Assembly: GCA_014898425.1 (NCBI GenBank)
Contig: RCSZ01000001.1
Coordinates: 2,480,001-2,544,000 of the forward strand
Direction of reading: 5' to 3'
Length of the DNA: 64,000 nucleotides
Source: Botryotinia globosa
Taxonomy: Eukaryota > Ascomycota > Leotiomycetes > Helotiales > Sclerotiniaceae
Both the position numbers and the translations under genes were made by a program. Positions 22,824-35,088 of the stretch are shown here, piece by piece. A model generated the notes under the pieces. The model saw nothing but the letters and a program-made list of their open reading frames with translations, made no database searches and was not told the DNA's origin. How positions within the stretch are numbered: position 1 is the stretch's first letter; the number at the start of each line of letters is the position of its first letter.

Positions 22824-25736
22824 TTATTGCGTGTAACCAAGCATTTCCGAGAGACCGCTAGTATCCTTTTTTGATTTCCAAATAGACTTCTTCTGCTCTC
22901 GTTTCTTTTTCAATTCCGCCCACCCTTCCTCATCATCTTCATCATCATTATCTACTCGCTGAACAGTCTTGACTGTCGAGGCATGCTTGCTGTCCCAGCC
23001 ACCGATTGCACCAGACATGGTCGCGGTTCTTGATTTGGCATCGGCAAGAGGAATCTGCGAGACGGATCTATATCGGCCAGGCAATCCAACATTGCTTCGT
23101 TCGGATGGCGCGATTGATGGAGCATAACCGTTGCCTTGAGCGTGTGCCGATGGTACGAATCCTTGACCATTTTGTTGCTGCAACCAAGGCATGCCACCAG
23201 GTTCAAGCATACTCATAGTACGTTGTGCGCTTCCCGGTCGCAGATTTTGGGCCGAGTTGCTAGTAGGCAATTGCTGACTTGAAGGTCGTTGCATCTCACC
23301 AAAGTTTGGCTGAGACATGTGACCCATCGGTCCCAATTGACCCAGTGGACCAAGCTGTGGCGCGCCACTGGGGGGTGGGGTACCTTGTCCACCTTGGTTG
23401 GTTGTTGCCATCATTTGCATAAATTGCATCTGCATCTGCATAAATGATTGCATTTGTTCCGTCATCCGAATCTGAGCTTGGTCACCAGGAGTGAGCATTG
23501 GCTGAGGCATTCCGCCCATAGGTCCCATCTGGCCCATACCCAATGCACCCGCTCCCATGGGCATCTGTCCCATGATTGGTGGAGGAGCCATGCCAGTGAA
23601 GCCGCCAGGAGGCATCTGGCCATACCCAGGATTTGGGCTTCCTCTTCGCGCGGCTCGAGAGCGTTCTTCCGTGGCAATGACACCTACGAGACCTCCTGGA
23701 GGAGCACCCCTGTTTGGAGTGCCGGTGATAGACCCGGGGCCACCATTCCCGAATGCCAGCGACTCTCTATTTGCTGGATAAACGAGGCCTGCACCAACAT
23801 AGGGGTCTTGAGGTAAGTTGCGAGCAAACACAGGCAAGGGTCCTCCGACACCTGGAACACCTTGAGCAGCACCTCTAAGATTAGGGTTTGATCCCATGCT
23901 CGTGAGTCTGGTTGTAGGTGGCTTGTTCTTATTTGGAAATCCATGAGCAGCAAGAATGGCCAAAGGCACTTCTTCATCCTCCTCCTCTCCATCCTCTGTT
24001 GCACCGTCGAGCACCAAGTTGGGAGTACTTTGGCTGTTATACATCGAAGGTCGGGACGGGCCTGGCGAAGGTGTCGAGTCTCCGGTGACCTTCATCATTT
24101 GTTGTCTGTATACTGACATGTGAGCCTCCTGCTTTCGTCGTTGCTTGGCAGCGTTCTTGCTCTTCTCTGCTTCATCCTCATCGTCATCGTAAGTCTCTTC
24201 CTCTTCCTCCTCGGCTTCTTCATCTTTCGGGCGCCCCCCCACGCTTCTCAAACGCTCTTGATCTTGTCTGTATCGTTCGAATTGGGCCGGTGTCATAACC
24301 TTGTTCACTGGAGCTTGCCTCGAAGGAGGGGGGGATTCTGACCTCTCCTGGAATTGCTGAGCCAAATCGGCGGATTCAAAAAGATCTTCATCTTCCTGTG
24401 GCTCGAGGAGCTGTGTCTTTGCAGTCGTCTTGGCGTTATGCGCTGCTTGAGAAGGGAGCGCCCAGCTTTTTCGGGCTTGAGGATTGCTTGGTGCTTCACC
24501 GAGATGCCTGCTCGCATTGACAGACTCGCGCAGGAGTGCAGCGTCCTCGTCGACACCATCAAATTCCAACGTGGAGTGGCGGCGCATGGAAAGAGCACTG
24601 CTTCTCTTCAGTGTCGAGTCGGGGCGAGGCGCGCTTGAACGCGGTCTTGGGATGGCTTGGTTCCCATCAGTTTGATGCAAAGGACCATGTCTTGGAACCG
24701 GAGGAGGTTGGTGAGCCGCAGGACCCATATTACGAGTGACCACGGGAGGTGGACTCGTATTCTTCATGAGTCCATCATTTGATCCCCAAGAATATGGTGG
24801 GTCTTCGATGGTCTTGCGTTTGTCAAGGATAAGGGGGGAGGGTTGGTTAGCACGATTCGCAGAGTACGACTTCTCGGGTGGGAGTATTTCCTGCGTCCTG
24901 TTAGTGAATCCACGTTGCAAGTAGCGACTCGACTTACAGGGCTCTTGGTAAATCCTCTGACGCCAGGCGAATCTAGAGGAGCACTCCTTCGGTGCGCCAT
25001 TCCAGCAAACATATCTCCAAAGTCGTCACCCATTGTCAGATCCAAATCTCTCTCTCCGAGTTTTGGTGGTGTAGCCGTGCTTGCGTAGCTGGATGCAGTT
25101 ACCGCGCGCGTTCGACTCGAGGCGCTATCGTCGCGAATAGTTGGGGAAGGTGGTGGGAGTTCGTCTGACACTTTTGATGGAGAAGGAGTGGCTTTGTTTC
25201 TACCCCAAGAGAGTGTTCTTCCAGCGTTCTTCAGAGAAAATCCAGACGATGTCTTGGGGAGCGGCGGAAGGGGAGCGTCGCTATGTCTATCATGTGGTGT
25301 TCTCCAGTCTTCGTGGCCGGGTGTCTCCATCGATGAAGGGGCAGTAGAGGCTGCACTTAACCTTGAAGAATTATCTGTGGTCGATGCGGTGTTCGTATTT
25401 GACGCTCCACTACCACTGGAAATTTATCAGCTTATTATGCCAAGGGGGTACCCTAGTTGCAGGTCCCCTGAACCTCCCACCCAGGTGAAATTTCAGTACT
25501 AACCGATTGACCGTGTTAACTTTCATGCCCTCGAAAAGATTGTCCTCCTTGTGCGAATCAGCTGTACCGCTTGCTCGAGCAAATTTTGCTCCACCGTCGA
25601 AAGATGGACCGGACTTGTGACCCCCAGCTTGAGGACGCTCGAAAACCTTAAAGGACGATTCGACGGGAGGGTCGGGATTTTCCAATGCATTTGCTGTCGA
25701 CTTGCGTCGCCCAAAACTCTTCGGAATTAAAGGCAT
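22824..25736 (-). CDS. Conserved fungal protein, disordered, 925 aa
   Basis: Three exons (25736-25504, 25415-24938, 24890-22824) join in phase. The N-terminus MPLIPKSFGRRKST looks like a true start. The protein is Ser/Pro-rich and mostly disordered, with islands that look conserved: SKEDNLFEGM-like and ERDLDLTMGDDFGDMFAGM, PPYSWGSNDGLM, VMTPAQFERYRQDQERLRSVGG followed by an acidic EEEEEETYDDDEDE run, SVYRQQMMKVTGD, and APPGGLVGVIATEERSRAARRG. A Met/Gly/Pro/Gln-rich segment follows, including MQSFMQMQMQFMQMMA, and the basic C-terminus ends KKSIWKSKKDTSGLSEML. I cannot name the family. The composition suggests a scaffold or an RNA- or membrane-associated factor, but that is a guess. Its upstream 1.3 kb contains CT repeats in the sense orientation, probably leader sequence. 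Confidence 0.82.
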
Positions 25737-26093
25737 GTAGTTTGTATTTATTGCTTGGAAGACGAGATTGCCGGTCTCGAGCTTCTCCGTAGTAATGACT
25801 GGGAAAAGGTATCCAAATAGGGGATACTAGGCTCGATGCCGTTGGTGTGTTTGATCTGCAAAGGATTGAAGTGTGGGAAGGCAAAATTCACGAATCAATG
25901 TTGAAGAAGATAAGTCATGAACATTGAGCTGAATACGCAAGTTTTCGTTGGCAAAGACCGTGTGCGAGAAAATGGGAGGAAACGGGTCTGTTGCAATGGC
26001 CACAGGCGAGGTTAGCAAGATCCTTTTAGAACAGATGAAAATGCAAGTCTCCAGTATTTCGATAGATCGACAGATTCATCAAAGGTCCATGCT

Positions 26094-26138
<45 letters not shown>

Positions 26139-27373
26139 GTAGTGTAGGTTGGAATGAAAGCAAGCCAATGTGGTGTTATTCGCCGAGTATATCCTCGGAA
26201 GGCAAAGATGGGTGAGAAGGTTGGTGATGGAAAGGTGTTGAGCAAGTCTTTCAAGGCACGGCCAGGCAAAGATTGGTTATGGACAAAAGGTAGTGAAGTG
26301 AATGAACCTTGTCCTAAACAAACATAATTTCTTCTGGCTGGCAAATGAATTTTTTCTCGCAGTTGACGTATTGTATTGGGGGGGGGGGGAAAGGTATGTG
26401 GTAGGTATGTAGTAGAGCTGAAAAATTTGGGGATTGTTGATGTTTATACGGAGGCGCAATTTAAATATAGAAATAGAAATTGAAAGCCAAGTGATGTTTA
26501 CTTACTACAATAACGAGAGAATGAGAGCCAAACTACAACGAACGATGGACCAAAGAAGAAGAAGAAGAAGAAAAAGGCCAAAAGATTGAAGATGAAACAG
26601 AAACAGAAAATCCAATAGCGATTGATGGAAAGAGAGCGACGGACTTGATTAGACAAAATGCAAGATGCAAAAGGGCAATCAATTATTGAAGAATTCAATA
26701 TGGATGATATGTATGGTATGTATGATATGATGATGTGATGTTATGTGATGTTTTAAAATGGTCGAGAGAGAGTGAATGAGAGAGAGTGGATGAGAGAGAG
26801 AGAGAGAGAGAGAGTGGATGAGTGGATGAGTGGATGAGTGAGTTGAGTGAGTGTGGTGTGTATGAATAAAGTAGGTAGGTACCTAGGTAATAATAAGTGC
26901 TAAGTTATTGATGAATGAATGAATGAATGAATGAATGGAAAGTTGGATGGATCATGGAGATGGCTGTGAATGAATGAATGAATGAATGAATGAATGGTAA
27001 TGATAAGGTTAGACGGTTAGAGAGAACAGCTGGAGGTACTTGGTCTCTCCTGGGTAGGTGGAGGTATCTACTAGGCTGGAGGCTGGAGGCTGGAGGTAAT
27101 CGAGGAGATGCTAGATAGAGTATATCCTGGATGTACTGTATGTAGGTGGAATGTTTGGAGAGATGAGAAATTCATGTGCTTTGTTTTGTTTTGTTTTGCT
27201 TTGCTTTGCTTTGCTTTGCTTTCCAAGGTTGCTAATATATACTACGACTACTACTAATACTACCATCAATGCTGCGCTACTATCAATACTATCACGAAAG
27301 AATAAGAACCTATTTTTCTTCTTTCGCATCTTTCGCACCAAGGACTGCTCTCACTGTCACGTCTTGGGATGTG
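25737..27373. repeat. Microsatellite-rich upstream region
   Basis: No gene. It includes an AG run (26099-26132), a run of 12 G (26378-26389), AAG repeats near 26555-26571, GA-rich repeats at 26763-26814, two GAAT/TGAA repeat tracts (26911-26937 and 26967-26996), and TTTTG/CTTTG pentamers (27179-27222). On the minus strand the first of these are CT tracts in the leader or promoter of the 925-aa gene. Confidence 0.8.
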
Positions 27374-27513
27374 CACAGAGGATGTGATTGCTTGATGGAT
27401 GGACTGCTCACAGAGGATGTGATTGCTTGATGGATGGACTGCTCACAGAGGATGTGATTGCTTGATGGATGGACTGCTCACAGAGGATGTGATTGCTTGA
27501 TGGATGGACTGCT
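27374..27513. repeat. Minisatellite, 35 bp x 4, perfect
   Basis: Four exact consecutive copies of a 35-bp unit beginning CACAGAGGATGTGATTGCTT. No coding role is seen, and identity between copies points to recent expansion. Confidence 0.95.
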
Positions 27514-27870
27514 CGACTGCTTGGGTCTGAGTATCGACCTCAGACTTTGTAAGATCTTACTTTGACATCAATGCCATCCCATGACCAAGGTTGGATGGAG
27601 ATTCTTTTTGGTTCATCACATATATATTTCACATATATATTTGGAGATGTATATATCTACTATTTATCATTTATTATCTATATTTATTATCTACATTTAT
27701 TATCTATATCTATATCTATCATCTACATTTACCATCTACATCTACCATCTACATCTACCATCTACATCCATCCACCTTTACCCTCCAACCCATTTCTCTA
27801 TCAATCACATCACATCACATCTTCCCCTCTTCCCTTTTCTTCCCTTCTCTACATCCATCATTGATGTATA
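27514..27870. repeat. ATCTAC/ATCTAT-type microsatellite tract
   Basis: The segment 27650-27790 consists of degenerate TATCTAC and CATCTAC hexamer-like units grading into pyrimidine-rich sequence. No gene seen. Confidence 0.7.
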
Positions 27871-27979
27871 CCCTCATGTATCATTCTTCTTTTGTTCGTT
27901 GCGGTAACCCTCATGTATCATTCTTCTTTTGTTCGTTGCGGTAACCCTCATGTATCATTCTTCTTTTGTTCGTTGCGGC
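27871..27979. repeat. Minisatellite, 37 bp x 3
   Basis: Three near-perfect consecutive copies of a 37-bp unit that starts CCCTCATGTATCATTCTTCT, the third ending in a small variation (GGCAA for GGTAA). Confidence 0.93.
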
Positions 27980-28228
27980 AACACCCATGAGAAACAAAAA
28001 ATGCATCATTTCTCCATCCGTGAGCATGTGTAGAGGATGCTGGACCTCGATAGGTCAAGGGAACCAGAACTTCGACTCCTTTTCCATCCTCTTGCATGAC
28101 GCTTTTCCCAAAGATCTCTGACCCCTGGTTCCTTTCGGCTGTTGCACCAAGAGAATTCTTCACCAATCTCAATTCCAATTCCAATAATCGAGTACAGGAC
28201 CTTGAATACTTTATGATCAATGCCGTGC

Positions 28229-28355
28229 CCTCACCCTCACTCTTCCTCCAACCCTCACTCTTCCTCCAACCCTCACTCTTCCTCAAACCCTCACTCTTCC
28301 TCCAACTCTCACTCTTCCTCAAACCTCACCCTCACCCTCACTCTTCCTCAAACCA
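28229..28355. repeat. Minisatellite of ~18-bp CCCTCACTCTTCCTCCAA units
   Basis: Six or seven imperfect units, alternating CTCCAA and CTCAAA endings. The minus-strand reading frame over it gives repeated WRKSEG, a by-product of the repeat. It is followed to about 28460 by CCTCAAA/CCTAAAA heptamer-like repeats. Confidence 0.85.
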
Positions 28356-28460
28356 GATTAATATATCAACTCTAGCATCTCTCAAACCTCAAATCTCAAA
28401 TCTCAGACCTCAGACCTCAAACCTCAAACCTAAAACCTAAAACCCAAAACCTCAAACTTA

Positions 28461-30340
28461 AAAATAACATTTCGCTATCCACAAGACTCCAGAATGCATA
28501 CTGTACTATACTGTGCTGTACCTAGGTGCTCTGTACATATTTCAAGGGGCTCGAACTCCACCACGTCGCATTTTGGAAAATCCATCAAATCGGAACCCAC
28601 AAATACGAATATCTTCACCGGACCCGAAATCTTCTCGAATCCCTTTCGAGTCTCGACATGACGTCTTTTCCGCTTTTCCGCATTCCGCATTCCGCATTCC
28701 ACTAATTTTGGACCATGCGATATGGCTGTATTGTATGTAATACGAGTTGATACACTTTCCGACTTGATTATTTTGGAACCTTCACTTCACAACCTTCACC
28801 CAACACCCAACACCCAACACCCAACACCCAACACCAACCCAACACCAACCCAAATATTAATTCCTCCATTCCAATAAAAAGAACACGTGAATTGATCGAC
28901 ACAGCCTCACACAATATCTGAATGGGATGGGATAATGTTTAACGACCTACCCACAAGATGTCCCTACCACAAGGTCCACAACCCATGCATGTCCATTCAA
29001 AATTTCGGGAAATGCGCAAATAAGCCAAAGAAATCTCAAATCACATACGATTCCGACAATACTTGGTAGGATTCATTCAAAATTCAAACCTCCCATTGCC
29101 TCTTCTTCTTCTTCTTCTTCTTCTTCTTTCACCATTTGCTGCTACCTAGACAACCAACCATTCACACCCCCAGCGTCTAAACAAACCCCTTTTATCCCAA
29201 AATGATACCCGAACCAAAAGCCACCCAGGAGCAGCCTCCAATCTCCTTTTCATATATCTCCTCCACATGTATCAACTTTGCCTGCAGCACCATTGCAACA
29301 TCGCCATCATTCGCCCGATCACTGGTCTTCCATTGATTCTTATTGTGCATGCATGACATTGACATCTGTGGATCGGATCAACATCCATAAATCTATTTCG
29401 AAGAAGCTACATACCCTTCAACCTTACGACGACTGGCCGGCCCCTTCTCCTTGCACTGTATCGATCGTGGTGTCCATCAAAAATCTCCCGGACCCTGCTT
29501 GTACCTATTATTATTCCCTATCCCTACAAAGTAGATACATAGTACATCCTCACCCGCCGAAGATCCACTTGGATTGGACTGACTCCATGGCAACATGGCA
29601 ACTTCTCAACCCCAAACGTACTCTGCAATCCATTCTCGAAATGTCAACCCATGATTTCTGGAAATTCCGGCGTTTACTTACACACTTCAAATTCACATAC
29701 ATGTGCACATCATCCCATTCCCAGATTCCAGGTTGATCCATCTCTTCCTCATCTATTATCAAATCCATGGGTCATCCAATTATCCCCTCCCTATCGTACG
29801 AGTCGAATTGGAGATAAAAACTCACCCACTGCCATCGTAAATATTAGATACATAGGTATCCTTGATACCCCCAAACCACACTCCCTCCCTCCTGCCGTCG
29901 TCTTCTTCAGCCCTCACCCAAAGTCCTCTACTAAGTTGATGGATAGATGGGATAGATAGATAAACATCATAACATCGATCCCACTCTCATCTTCTCATTG
30001 GTGCCCAAATTCTCCATACTATCCCATATCATATCATACGGTGATTCATACCATAGGTACCATACTAAACCAAACCAAATCACACCAAACCACCACCACC
30101 ATAACCACAACTTCCCCCCTCAAACGCGAATCTGCACCTCTCTCACCCCTTCCCCTTTCCCCTTTCCCTTCATTAAGCGTCCACCCCATTACTTGAGATT
30201 CAGATTCAGATTCAGATTCAGATTGAGATACAGAATGAGGTATTGGGAATCCTTATAGGGTATTGATATTAGTTGTTAGTATTAATTAGCAGTGATTAGT
30301 ATTAGTGATTAGTATTAGTTAGAATATGATTTTTTATTAT
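28461..30340. other. Gene-free region with short simple repeats
   Basis: It contains ACCCAAC-type repeats (28796-28850), a CTT tract (29101-29128), GATTCA hexamers (30195-30222) and TTAGTATTAG-type repeats (30265-30322). Open frames of up to 152 codons (29278-29736) lack domains and codon structure. I see no gene. Confidence 0.6.
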
Positions 30341-30494
30341 TGAATACTGAATACTGAATACTGAATACTGAATACTGAATACTGAATACTGAATACTGAA
30401 TACTGAATACTGAATACTGAATACTGAATACTGAATACTGAATACTGAATACTGAATACTGAATACTGAATACTAAATACTAAATACTAAATAG
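30341..30494. repeat. TGAATAC heptanucleotide array (19 copies plus variants)
   Basis: Nineteen exact copies of TGAATAC (30341-30473) are followed by two TAAATAC and one TAAATAG variants. This is a long perfect heptamer array and probably highly length-variable between strains. Confidence 0.95.
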
Positions 30495-31206
30495 GATAGA
30501 ATGAGAAGAAAAAAATATGAAATAAATGAAATAAAAATAAAGAATTAATATATATATATACATATATATCTAACTAAAGAGAGATATATACATATATATC
30601 TAACTAATAAAGAGAGAGATATATATTTAAGAGTAGATAGGTGATAAATAGATAGATACTATTTATTATTCTGCGTATAATTTTAATTTCGATTTTGATT
30701 TTGATTTGATTTTGATTGTTGTTATTATTATTACTATTATTTCTATATTACTAAGAAATTCAAATTATATAACTATCTACATCTATATATTAGCAACAAT
30801 ATTATAAAATAATATATTAACCTACTTCCATACATAGTCACGAATATACATAGTCACGAACATACACACATATATACAAACCATCAAGTACCAAAACGGG
30901 GATTGGAAATCATTCGCCTGAATCGTTTTCATACTGATTTTACACGCTGGGCTTAATGTTCAACACTCACATAATTCATTTTGGATAGGGACGATGATGA
31001 TTATTGTATTATATTGTATCTGCTTTATCGAATTGGGAATGATTTGTACAAAAACATGGTCTATAATACAGGTTGCTACACCGCAGGTAAACTCCCTGAT
31101 ATCATCCAGGAATCAGAATAGTCTATCGGCATTACATCCACGGCCATCTCATTAGCAATGCCGAAAGAGTAGCAACCGCCCAATTATGCTTTCCTCATTC
31201 ATTCAT
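30495..31206. other. AT-rich intergenic, 3' side of the CDF gene
   Basis: It includes a roughly 45-bp duplicated segment around 30548-30625 (ATACATATATATCTAACTAA units) and a TTTTGATT tract near 30690-30718. No gene; it probably contains the transporter 3' UTR. Confidence 0.5.
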
Positions 31207-33073
31207 TCATTGCCCCTGCTGCTGCATATGCGTCGGTAAATTCCAGCCCGCATAATCTTGATGAACAAATGCTCTGTCAACCGTGGGCACCGACTCCAAC
31301 ACATACTGTAGCGATTCACCCAAGTCGTGACTATCACGGAGACTCATGCTTTCATCCAACACAATATCCACTTCGACGTTTAATTTATCGCCGGCGTGAT
31401 ATGCTTGCAAACCTTGGATTTGCTTGATGGTACGTGCAAAACGCATGGTGAGGTAGAGAAGAACATTGCGTTCGTCAGCGGTGGCAGCAGCACCAGTGAG
31501 ATTACGTATGTGACCGGCGGATGTACCGGCCCAGTTTATGATGACGAAAAGGGAAAGGAGAAGACCTCCGAGAGCGTCGAGCCACCATAGTTTAGCGTAG
31601 AAGCCGACTAGATGCTTGTTAGATTATGAAGGAGTAGAGAAGATCTGTGAATAGGCTTACCGAGGGGGAAAATGATACTGAAAATGTTAAAGATAACGTC
31701 GGTCATGGCATCTTGGGCAAGTGCTTGGACGCTAGAGTTTTTGATAAGACGGCACCATAGCCAACACAGTGCCTTGATGAAGACTGTTGAAGACATGATA
31801 ACAATGGCTGGCAAAGTAAGCTCGATAATGACACGATCATCTGAAGAGAGTCGATTGAAACACTCTAATGCCACTTGAATGAAAGATGTAACCATGATAA
31901 CACTGAAGCTATATCGCCACCAAGTTAGCATTTGATCGAACTGAAACCAGATCAACTGGAGCGTAAGCGAAAGCTATGGGTAGAAGAGGACTGCCTTACA
32001 CAAGGACACCAATTGGCTCGAGGCGCCGACGGCCAACAGGATACGAATATTGATCTTGACGTTCGATCATTTTGGTGGTGGTAAAAACGATGGCTGTGCT
32101 GAGGAAATCCAATGCTGCATCAACAAGACTAGCAAGAACCGAAAGAGAGCTTGTCAACACAATGACGGCAATTTTACCAGCGAGAAGAACTGTGTTGGCT
32201 ACTAGATTGATGTAAATTGCAATTTGCACAATCCTATCACCACTCTCCACACTGTCGTCCTCCATACCGGGAATTTCGGGCTTTGGTCCATCATATTCGC
32301 TGTCTTCCTCGGAGAGAAGAAGAGGCGTCTCCTCCGTGACCTTATAGATCTCTCGGGGTGTCCGCTTGATCCTCTTCGGGATAGATCCAGTGCCATTGCC
32401 ATTACTGGCGGGGGTTTCAGATTCTGGGGGTGTACGCGGTTCTTCTGATATCGTCGTGGGCACTTCAAATCGTCCGCTGCATGCATTATGTTCGTATTCA
32501 TTGAGGAGATCATGAGGAATTGAAGAATCAAGTAACCGGTCAATGTAAATGTACTGTTGAATGAGAGAATTGGTTCGTTCGTAGTACTGGCGTCTGTGAG
32601 ACTTATCAGTTTTTGGTCATAAGGCGGGATGTTTGTGCTTGAGTAACAATTGGAGTGACGTACATCGACTTCTTCATGCCTTTCAGTTCTTCCTCAGTTT
32701 TCCAATATCTCTCCCATTTATATCGAGGATTGCTATTGCCAATCAGGCGTTGACTGCGCATCTGTGGTCCATTGAGCACAGCACTCAAACGTCTTTCGCT
32801 GAAATCATCGCGGTCGTCGAATACACTGCGCGGGCGCTCTTCATCATCCAACGAGTCTCGACCTAAGATTGATCCAGACTGCCGGCGCATGGTCACCAAC
32901 GATCCGTTCGATTGATTCTTGATAAGTTTGGTCAGGGTGCCTTGCCCATGTGTTGCCATAGGGCTTGTGCTTTCTGTACTGAGTGATAACCAACCGGAGG
33001 GTCCTTGATACCGTCCAATCTTGCCAATTTGTTTTGGCGCGCTCGAAGAGGATGGGGTGTTATCTTCCGTCAT
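31207..33073 (-). CDS. Cation diffusion facilitator transporter, manganese-type signature
   Basis: Four exons (33073-32664, 32593-32000, 31908-31661, 31607-31207) close in phase to 550 aa. The first about 250 residues are a hydrophilic cytosolic extension. Then come CDF membrane helices, with DAALD at about 295-299 and DAMTD at about 401-405. In this family the paired DxxxD sites of helices 2 and 5 mark the manganese subgroup, whereas zinc transporters carry HxxxD. The block YPVGRRRLEPIGVLVFSVIM and the C-terminal cytosolic ferredoxin-like domain (HAGDKLNVEVDIVLDESMSLRDSHDLGESLQ) are typical. It probably exports Mn2+ from the cytosol into Golgi, vacuole or outside; the compartment is not shown by the sequence. 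The exon 2/3 junction restores LVFSV. Confidence 0.93.
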
Positions 33074-34689
33074 TATGTTGATGATAAGTATAAAGGGGTC
33101 ATGAGTTTATATTCATACTGATGAGTTAAGTTTGTTTGTAAGATATGGTGATCAAACATGCTGGGATCAATGAATCGCGAAGAATCTACCATAGAACCTA
33201 CGGTTCATGGCAAAGAAACTGCCAAAACTGCCAAAACTGCCAAGCGACGGGGCCATCTTCTTGATGCTGCAGAAACGCGGTTGCCGAAAGCCTCATCCCA
33301 ACATTCTGAGCAAAAAAATCATGATGGGCAGTATCTAGCTATACCTAAAGCTTGATAATTGGGCTCATAGTCTTGCAATACCTATTCTTTGAGAATAATG
33401 TTTTGAGGATATATATTCTTACCAATCTACCATGGTATTTACGATTTTCGTTCCACGCATACAGAGTAGAGTCACGTCTTCGGAAAATGTCCACTTTTCT
33501 ACTGCAAGACTAATTCTCACTAAGAGCATTTGTTGCAGACGTGATGACACCATCAAAAGTTTCATGGTGATTCAGACGCAGAACAGAGAGTACATGTTAG
33601 CCAGTACGTTTTCAGATACTCTGTTCAAACAGCTCATCATGAGTCAATTGATGAAAAGAGGGTTGGTTCATGAGAAGCAACTTGGCAAGCTGCATGTTGG
33701 TGGAGCACTTTTTTTCCCCAGCTATACATACACTGGTGATAGTGTTTTGAAGAGTTGCCTGTAACTCCCGTCTAGCAGTTTGGTTTGTTCATATTTAGGT
33801 TTCTTGTTGCAGATACATATAAATACACCTGCCATAGCCTCATACCATTCCTTAGCCAGACTAATCAATATTGATTATCTTCGAAAGGGCCAGTAGACTT
33901 CATTTTGACCTTGAATGACACAAAAGACGGGTTTGACTGTATCCACATTTCCATATATGAGAACGATAGAATGTATCTATGATTCTATGTAGCTATTGAT
34001 ATCTTGGCAAAAAGGAATGTTGAGGTAATGGTAATGGAATGGTAATTGCAATACGAGCGAGTACGCAGTAGGAAGGAAGTTCATCAACGATATAATTACG
34101 GCCCAACAGTTGGAGGGAATGGATGCTATGGATGCGGGCGTACCAATTAGATTCGAGAGGTAGGTAGCAATTGTTCCTTGTACCTTGCATTCATTCACGA
34201 GAGAAAAGGTACCTACCTACCTACTTATCTACCTACCTACCTACCTACCTGTTGAAGCAATCCAAACAAAAGTTACTTGTGTACGACACAATGAATCACC
34301 ATCATGCACTCATGCACTCATGCACCCACCGACTCTTGAAGGGAGAATTCCTGCACCAACCAACATCTGAACAGATAAACAAACCATGAACACGATGTGA
34401 CATGTGACATATTTGACAAAAAGCGTGTTTCTGTAGAGGACTAAAGCTTTGGCCATGATGATTTGCGTCCTCTGTAACTACAAGGCAAATCACAAGCATT
34501 ATCCACGAGCGGGAGGGGGGAGCTGTTGGTTGGGTTTGGGACAAATGAAAATGGAAGTGTATGTGGACATGGAAATGTAAAGTACAGCATTTTTAATTTT
34601 TACTTCAAGGTTTCATTCACTCTTTTACAAAGAAAAGGAAGCTCATAGGGAATGCCTTGATAAGATGTCAGATCTTAATTTTGGATATA
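33074..34689. other. Intergenic, no gene seen
   Basis: The region lies between the CDF start and a MITE. A triple CTGCCAAAA repeat (33221-33243) and a CTAC/CCTA microsatellite (34209-34251) are present. Frames of 65 and 110 codons (33158-33355, 33432-33764) lack features. Confidence 0.5.
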
Positions 34690-35088
34690 TAGCAAAACCT
34701 CTCTATAAGGATCCCCTCTATAAGGATCCCCTCTATTATCCTTAATTTTTTAGATTCCAAATTTTTTAGATTTAAAAATAATCTATATTCGTAAAATCCC
34801 TTTATTAGGATATCTTATCTTTCGATTCTAGAATTATATATATTTTTATTCAACTAATAAAATGATCAGGATTAGTTATTATATAATCAATACATTGTAA
34901 GATTTTAATCATTTTTTGTAAAAATAAAAAAAAGTTATAAAATAATCATAGAATATGACCCAATTAAAACTCATCGGAAATAAATTATTATTATATTAGG
35001 ATTAATCAGATACTTTTATATAAAAATATCTTTATATATTCTTAAAAATGACTACAAAAATCGATATCCTTATAGAGAGGTTTTGCTG
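34690..35088. mobile_element. Pogo/Tigger-like MITE, copy A
   Basis: A 399-bp element starting TAGCAAAACCTCTCTATAAG and ending with the inverted copy CTTATAGAGAGGTTTTGCTG. It is flanked by TA on both sides and has an AT-rich, non-coding interior. It aligns along its whole length with copy B at 42682-43084, in the same orientation. Where the two differ this copy usually has T or A against C or G in copy B (for example AGATTT versus AGGGTT), and one TIR base has changed from C to T. TIRs opening CAGCAAAACCTC resemble those of pogo/Tigger-type elements. Confidence 0.88.

Noticed and set aside
27374..28360. Possible CRISPR-like repeat arrays
   Set aside because: Units are head-to-tail with no unique spacers, in a eukaryotic genome: ordinary minisatellites.
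28381..28460. Telomere-like CCTAAA/CCTCAAA repeats
   Set aside because: The units are irregular and differ from the fungal TTAGGG repeat, and the location is internal.
29278..29736. 152-codon plus-strand open frame
   Set aside because: Low-complexity, no domain, no splice signals, and codon use unlike the real genes.
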